Made by a program: the position numbers and the translations under genes. Positions 59,101-64,000 of a stretch of DNA of 64,000 nt are shown piece after piece. Origin of the DNA: Lithospermum erythrorhizon (Eukaryota; Streptophyta; Magnoliopsida; Boraginales; Boraginaceae); assembly GCA_019722365.1 (NCBI GenBank), contig JADFUC010001305.1, positions 1-64,000 of the forward strand. The letters are read 5' to 3'. Under the pieces are notes generated by a model. That model had not been told where the DNA came from. It saw only the letters and a program-made list of their open reading frames with translations, and ran no database searches. How positions within the stretch are numbered: the first letter of the stretch is position 1; each line of letters opens with the position of its first letter.

Positions 59101-61134
59101 TATTGGTTATGGCGACGAGATGGGATCGGGTTCTATGATTTGAAGCCAGGAAGATGCATTCGAGCAAGAATAATGGTTTTTCAATGAATAGGTGTTATCT
59201 GAGACAGACGAGAAAGTGTTAGAGGAGAGAGAAGTGGAGGAGAAGTCGCGAAATACCGAAGAAGTCAAATCGTAGGAGAAAGGCGTGACTCGGTTCCCTT
59301 CAAATGGCATGTCTTAGATCGTACCCTTGCTCCTGGTGCTGAAGATCATATCTTTGTCTTACATTTAGAAAAGATGAGTTCGGATGGAGGGAGACGGCCA
59401 GTACGATGATAACATTTACGTCGATTGATCAACGAGGGGAAGAGAGATTGTTCTGATAGTGATCAAGATGTAGAGACACACAGTCAGGAAAATATCCGTG
59501 TCGGAGAAACCCAACTCGGAGAATTAATTACTCCTGTTAGCTTTTCTATTTACGTTAGCGTAGGAGGCGAAACATTGAACATATCGAAGCAGTACAATGT
59601 GATGAAACGTCAAGTGGGAGTTAGCGATGAAAGGAGATGGAGTCATTGTTGACAAACATGGCGTGGGGAGTTAGTAAGACCGCCGGGGAAGCCGGAGAGA
59701 GTATTGCGGAATAAATGGTCTAGAATCAAGGAGGAGCAGGATGGTAGCAAGCTATAAAAAGCTCGTTTGGTTGTCAAGGGGTTCCAACAGAGGAAAGGAA
59801 TTGACTACACTAAAATATTCTCACCCGTGATCGAGAAGCTTGTGTCGGAAGCGTGCAGGATTGGTAGCGAGAGATGATCTGCACGCCGTCGGATGGATGT
59901 AAGCTGGTTTCAGCAGTGATCACAGATGAAGGATTCATGAAACGGCCTCGAGGCTTTGAGGTTGGGGAAAAGAAGATTTTATGCGCAAACTTCGGAGGAA
60001 AGGCTTATGCGGCAGAAGCAGGCTCAGGAGCGTTGGAATATTGCAGCTTTGTAACTTTATCAAAGGTTGAAGTTTTGTAAGTTGTGAGACCGACCCTGGC
60101 ATTTACATAGGAAGTTTCAAAAGATTATGTTATGTTACTTCTTTATGTTGATGATATGTTGATTGTGGGGTGATTTGCAAAGGTGAACATGTTGAAGAAA
60201 GAGGTGGGATTTGCGATGAAAGACTAGGTAGCGAAACAGATTAAGGGATGAGAATAATCAGAGATCGGGATTCTCTGAGATTGACACAAGAAGAATACCT
60301 GAAGAAGGTAATCAAGCGATTCAACATGCTGGATGCAAAACCTATAAATACCAATTAATTTGCTCATTTCAATTATCGATCAAACATTCTGAGACTGAAG
60401 ATGATTTAGAGTATATGGATAAGGTGCCTTATGCTTCAGCAGTAGGTAGTCTTATGTATGCTATGGTGTGCACACTAGACCTGTTGTATGCTGTAGGAGT
60501 TGTCGGGTAGATATATATTAACCGGGGAAAAGAACATTGGGAAGCGCAAAGTGGATTTTGAGATACGAATGGTAGTCTTTGAAAAATCCTTATGTTTCCG
60601 TAAAATCTAGTGCGAGGTTGGTAAGGATATGCTTGAATCTTGATACTTGGTGAGCGATGTGATAGTAGAAAGTCTACTAGTGGATATGTATTCACGTTTG
60701 GGAATGCTTCTTTATTAATTTGGAGATCGAAGTTCTGACAATAGTAGCGTTGTCTAGTTGTGAGAAATGAAATATATTCTTATGTCGGAAGCGAGTAGAA
60801 AGAGATGATACGGTTGCAGACTTTCTTGAAAGAAGCCCGAATCTTGAGCATGGATGCTAACACCTTGTCTTTGTGATAGTCGGAGTGCGATTTATACGGC
60901 TAAAAATCCGTGTTTAAATGCGAGACAAAGCATGGGAGTGAGGTTCCATTTAAATACGTTACGTATTGGAGAATGGGGTCCTAAAGCTTGACAAGATTCT
61001 AGGAGTGAAATCACGCTGATATGTTTAAAAGGTTGTAAACAAGGAGAAAATTTGAAGTTGTGTTCGAGCAGTTAACCTTGAGCAAGTAGCTCGAGAGTGC
61101 TGGCTGTGAGTGGAAGTCTTGAAGGCGGTGATTT
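59101..61134 (+). pseudogene. Copia-5 reverse transcriptase and RNase H remnant
   Basis: RT pieces: RIKEEQDGSK (about 59725), KARLVVKGFQQRKGIDYTK (59757), PRGFEVGEKKI (59947), and the palm YVDDML (about 60145-60162). These are followed by IRDRDSLRLTQEEYLKKVIK (60260-60320), FNMLDAKP, and DKVPYASAVGSLMYAMVCT (about 60420-60475). RNase H: STSGYVFTFGNAS near 60673, then SEASR. Stops and shifts break the frame in many places. The order and motifs place it in the Tork/Tnt1 group. Confidence 0.9.
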
Positions 61135-61151
61135 GAAAGAGCAGTGGGAGA
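61135..61151 (+). other. Copia-5 polypurine tract
   Basis: gaaagagcagtgggaga directly precedes the 3' LTR start tgttgagttg. Confidence 0.7.
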
Positions 61152-61801
61152 TGTTGAGTTGAAGGCATTTTTCAAGTGTTGAAGATGCATGGGATCGAGA
61201 CCCGTCGGATCGGGGTCTCGATGGGGTCTCGATGCACAAATGAAGCAGTCACGTATGGAGCCCATCGAGACCCTGAGGTCCCGATGGGGTCTCGATGCAC
61301 ATTTGATGCCCGGGCTGTGTATAGGCTGTTCGAGGCCATGAGACCCGTCGCCGAGACCAGTCTCGTGAATCTCGATGAAAGGCGGTTGGGGCATAAAGGA
61401 AGATTAGGTCCTGCTTTTCTTTAATCCTAAATTTTTCCAATTTTCTCTCTAAATTCCTTTGTTCCAAATTCAATAGAGGTTGTTCTACTTGAGTTGTATC
61501 GTCACATATATCATTTTAAGCCTAAATCTAAGTGTAGATTTGTATTCAGAATCTTAAATTATAAAGTATTACTCAATTGGAGAAGCTTAGATTGATAGGA
61601 CTTTGTAACAATCATTAAGAGTTCTTTCTAGTTGATTCTGCTTGACTGACGGGGCGTCATGAGGAGTAACACGTATAAAAGATGCAGTGTTATTTGCTTC
61701 GGTATTTTCAATTATTGTTTGTTGAGTTACATAGAAATGTGGGCCTTCGGAGGAGTTTGGGTGTTGATATATCTGTTTAGTTATATCATTACGTTCTGAC
61801 A
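61152..61801 (+). repeat. Copia-5 3' LTR with extra internal repeat block
   Basis: It ends acgttctgaca. It is about 160 bases longer than the 5' LTR because of a block at about 61190-61375 built on gggtctcgatg(cac) and its reverse complement catcgagaccc. The remaining sequence matches the 5' LTR with small indels. Confidence 0.9.
61190..61375 (+). repeat. Inverted/direct repeat block in Copia-5 3' LTR
   Basis: Direct copies of ggggtctcgatg occur at about 61210-61230 and 61285-61300, each near atgcac. Inverted copies with gatcgagaccc and catcgagaccc lie at about 61193 and 61264. Further gagacc(c) and ctcgatg pieces extend to 61378. It could fold into alternative hairpins. The corresponding place in the 5' LTR has only gagtctgatgaagtctcaatg-like remnants. 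Confidence 0.8.
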
Positions 61802-63310
61802 TCCTCGACATTAACTATCGTCTACGTCACAATCCTTCCTTGAGTCGGCCAAATCAAACGGTCGTGATGTCATTTCTGCGTGTTGTTTCCACTAGATTCA
61901 CGATACTCAGGTTTCTGCAATTCGACTTCTTATTCCTTGTGGAACAAGCGTCTCCGACATCCCGGACCGATGTGTTACAAGGCTTAGTTAGGAGTCAAAA
62001 ACAGTAATTCTTTGGATTCTCGAACCCCATTATGGAATGTTTGCGAACTTGCAAGCGATCTAAATTATCTTCTTCTAATTCTGAACCCCATTATCTTTTT
62101 AATTCATTCGATGTTTAGCGATCTCAGCGGTATCTCCCTCGGGAATGCGTTTATATTATTTTATCAATCACCTTACTCGCTTTGCCCGGTGCTATCTGTG
62201 AAGCGTAAAGTGACACTATAGAAATGTATCGGTTTTATGCTACATCTGAAATGCATTTCATAAACCTCAATCACGTTTCAAGTCGATGAAGGTGGCCCAA
62301 TTTCGTAAATTAGAACCTGATTCCTGCTTAGGTGTTAAATTTCGTTATTCTTGCCGGATACTTCTCAACAAAATGGGATTGCCAAGTGTAAGAATCGTCA
62401 TCGCCCGGCCAAAATCGTTGTCCTTTTAAACACGTATGCCTTTGATTTTTGGGCGGAAGCCTTTAGATATGTCGTCCGTTTGTCGATGTTCTTTCCACCG
62501 CTACCTTAAATAACATTTCCCCCATGAGCGTTGTTGGTATTACTAATTACTTTAACCTTGAGTTTCTGGAGTTGTTTGTGCTACTGACATGTCAAAAACA
62601 CCGCGCGAATCTCTCCATTGATCACTTGCCTTGCATTTTCTTGAGCTTTTCTCGCTTGATAAAGGTTTTCGATGCTTGAATCCAGCTGAATCAAAGTGTG
62701 TATGTGTCTCGCCATATCCGTTTCTCGAACACATTTTTCCATATGTGGAAGCTTTATCGTCATCTTTCTCTCGTCTCAGTACCTTATTCCCGCGAGCTAT
62801 AACTTTGAGGACCCAATTCATCTGCATGAATCTATCGCGACCCTTTCATTACACAAATCCCTGTTGGACATGTAGCCTCCATATATAGCTACCTTCGATT
62901 GTATTTCCACAACACATGCGCCCACTGACTCATCCTTGTACTCGTCAGCCATCTCACCGTGTGTTAGGCCTACGCTTGACGTCTATTTCTCCCAATGACG
63001 ATTCAGCAAGCTCAGCCTTTCATGAATCTCCTCCCAACTCTCCTCCCACATCTTCTTCCCTCGTCCACCACTCACTTCCGTCCTTTTAGTACATACGCAA
63101 ATGCGCTTGATGGTTACTATTGTAAATGCGGAATCGCTAAGCCTCGCAAAATTATTTTTCCTCTCTTGGTTACTGCTCAGTGATCTGACCTCTCAGCTAT
63201 GTTCCCAACTTCATATACGAGGTGTTAGTGTGTGGTTGGCTGAATTTTCTTGTTCGGTCATTGGTGGTAGACTTTCCTGGCGTCCCGCATGGACATGTTC
63301 AAACAAGTGC
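61802..63310 (+). pseudogene. Copia-4 integrase and start of RT, continued after Copia-5
   Basis: A broken integrase: ILEPHYGMFANL-type pre-integrase residues near 62015, DTSQQNGIAKCKNRH (about 62350-62395), FDFWAEAFRYVVRLSMFFPP (62440-62500). An open stretch at 62631-62888 reads LDKGFRCLNPAES and HIFPYVEALSSSFS. The linker before RT shows KCGIAKPRKI near 63124. RT itself is not readable before the next LTR begins at about 63316. It matches the lineage of the gag at 55390-56594. Confidence 0.8.
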
Positions 63311-63315
63311 TAAAG

Positions 63316-64000
63316 TGTTAAAGCTTGATGCAAGTGTGTTTTCTTTGTGCCACTTGCGTTTTGGGCACTTGATGGTTTGTTGGGAGCAAGTATAGTAATT
63401 ACCTTTTATTCAATCAATTTGCGAATGGCAAGTATTGGAGTTTTGGTATGACTCAATTTATGAATGGCAAGAATTGGAGTTTTGGTAGGACTCTTTGAGT
63501 TATGGAAGAAGTAATGATTCTTAGAAGATGCTTTCCGAAAATCAAGACCAAAACCACTATCAGAAACTGCTACTATAAATGGGCCCGGCCTTTTTGAAGA
63601 TGTGGATCGCTTTGAAAATATGTTTTGCTACAAGTTCAATCTGAAATCTTCACTTGCTTTGATTTATTGAGTGTCGGAGTCGGTGAAATGAATGTGTGGT
63701 AAGGAGATTGCTCTTGCTCCTTAACACTATTGTACGATTCTTTATAACGCAATTTAACAATCTTCTTAAGAGTATTCATTTCTTGTTGTATTGTGATCAG
63801 TGGGTGTTGATAGTGGAGAGAATAGGTGGATCCTATTTCATATAGTGAAGGTTAGTTAGATAAATTGATGTAGACATCGGTATATAAGTCCACACTTGTA
63901 ATAATTTCATCTTTATAGTGGAAAGCTTTCACAGGGCTTGTTGCCCCAGGGCGTAAAGAGATCTTTCTTTAGGCAGGCCCCAGGTTACCATTTTCATGTC
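63316..64000 (+). repeat. Copia-3-type LTR, cut by the window end
   Basis: It starts tgttaaagcttgatg, has a TATA-like ctataaat at 63573-63580, and continues with ggtggatcctat, gaaggttagttag, ccacacttgtaat and a ttgttgccccagg block. These align in order with 54480-54670. It contains a perfect-period 39-bp tandem pair at 63415-63492. Confidence 0.75.
63415..63492 (+). repeat. 39-bp tandem duplication in LTR
   Basis: Two adjacent 39-base units (63415-63453 and 63454-63492) begin caattt and share gaatggcaag and attggagttttggta, with a few substitutions. Confidence 0.9.

Larger units (their letters stand above)
56595..61801 (+). mobile_element. Copia-5, nearly complete Tork/Tnt1-like Copia element
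   Basis: 5' LTR (56595-57085), primer-binding site (57091-57102), gag, protease, integrase, RT and RNase H in order, polypurine tract (61135-61151) and 3' LTR (61152-61801). Both LTRs open tgttgagttgaa. It is inserted in Copia-4, whose gag lies to the left and integrase to the right. Frameshifts and stops show it is dead. Confidence 0.9.

Noticed and set aside
62552..62827. 91-codon minus-strand open frame
   Set aside because: The plus strand encodes Copia-4 integrase-linker residues (LDKGFRCLNPAES, HIFPYVEA) across the same bases.

Overview
The window is nuclear DNA of a flowering plant, most likely a eudicot; I cannot name the species. The reasons are one intact intronless lectin receptor kinase gene of plant type, surrounded by plant families of LTR retrotransposons (chromodomain-type Ty3/Gypsy with LTRs of about 2.2-2.7 kb, several Ty1/Copia lineages), CACTA (En/Spm) DNA transposons and a hAT remnant. 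No bacterial-style operon, CRISPR array, rRNA or tRNA gene was seen. Names such as Gypsy-N and Copia-4 are my labels, and most element borders are good to about 10-50 bp.

Layout. 1-1080 is AT-rich with no gene. 1081-7404 is Copia-1, a frame-broken Copia element with a polypurine tract and 3' LTR. 7405-12500 is Gypsy-1, cut at its 5' end inside reverse transcriptase but keeping integrase, chromodomain and 3' LTR. 12534-22036 is Gypsy-2, with both LTRs, a primer-binding site and a heavily decayed interior. 22430-22781 holds a possible En/Spm-type transposase remnant. 22782-46824 is the most complex part. A single minus-strand Gypsy element (Gypsy-N; LTRs at 22782-25451 and 44172-46824) is split into three pieces by later arrivals: a plus-strand Gypsy (Gypsy-P, 27230-34230) between reverse transcriptase and RNase H, and a Copia-2 plus CACTA composite (about 35716-43040) between gag and protease. 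A CACTA-like terminus lies at about 46870-47014.

47015-53130 is the only host-like stretch. It carries the 640-codon L-type lectin receptor kinase on the minus strand (48906-50828), with a poly(A) signal downstream and two W-box cores upstream. 53135-53640 is the 3' end of a hAT transposase. 53933 to the window end is a second nest: an LTR of Copia-3, then Copia-4 (gag at 55390-56594, integrase at 61802-63310), interrupted by a nearly complete but frame-broken Tork/Tnt1-like Copia-5 (56595-61801), and finally another Copia-3-type LTR that runs off the window.

Only the receptor kinase looks functional. It is a predicted plasma-membrane protein that would bind an extracellular ligand through its legume-lectin domain and signal through a cytosolic Ser/Thr kinase. 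Everything else is transposon debris whose interest lies in its nesting order, internal repeats and unusual indel pattern.
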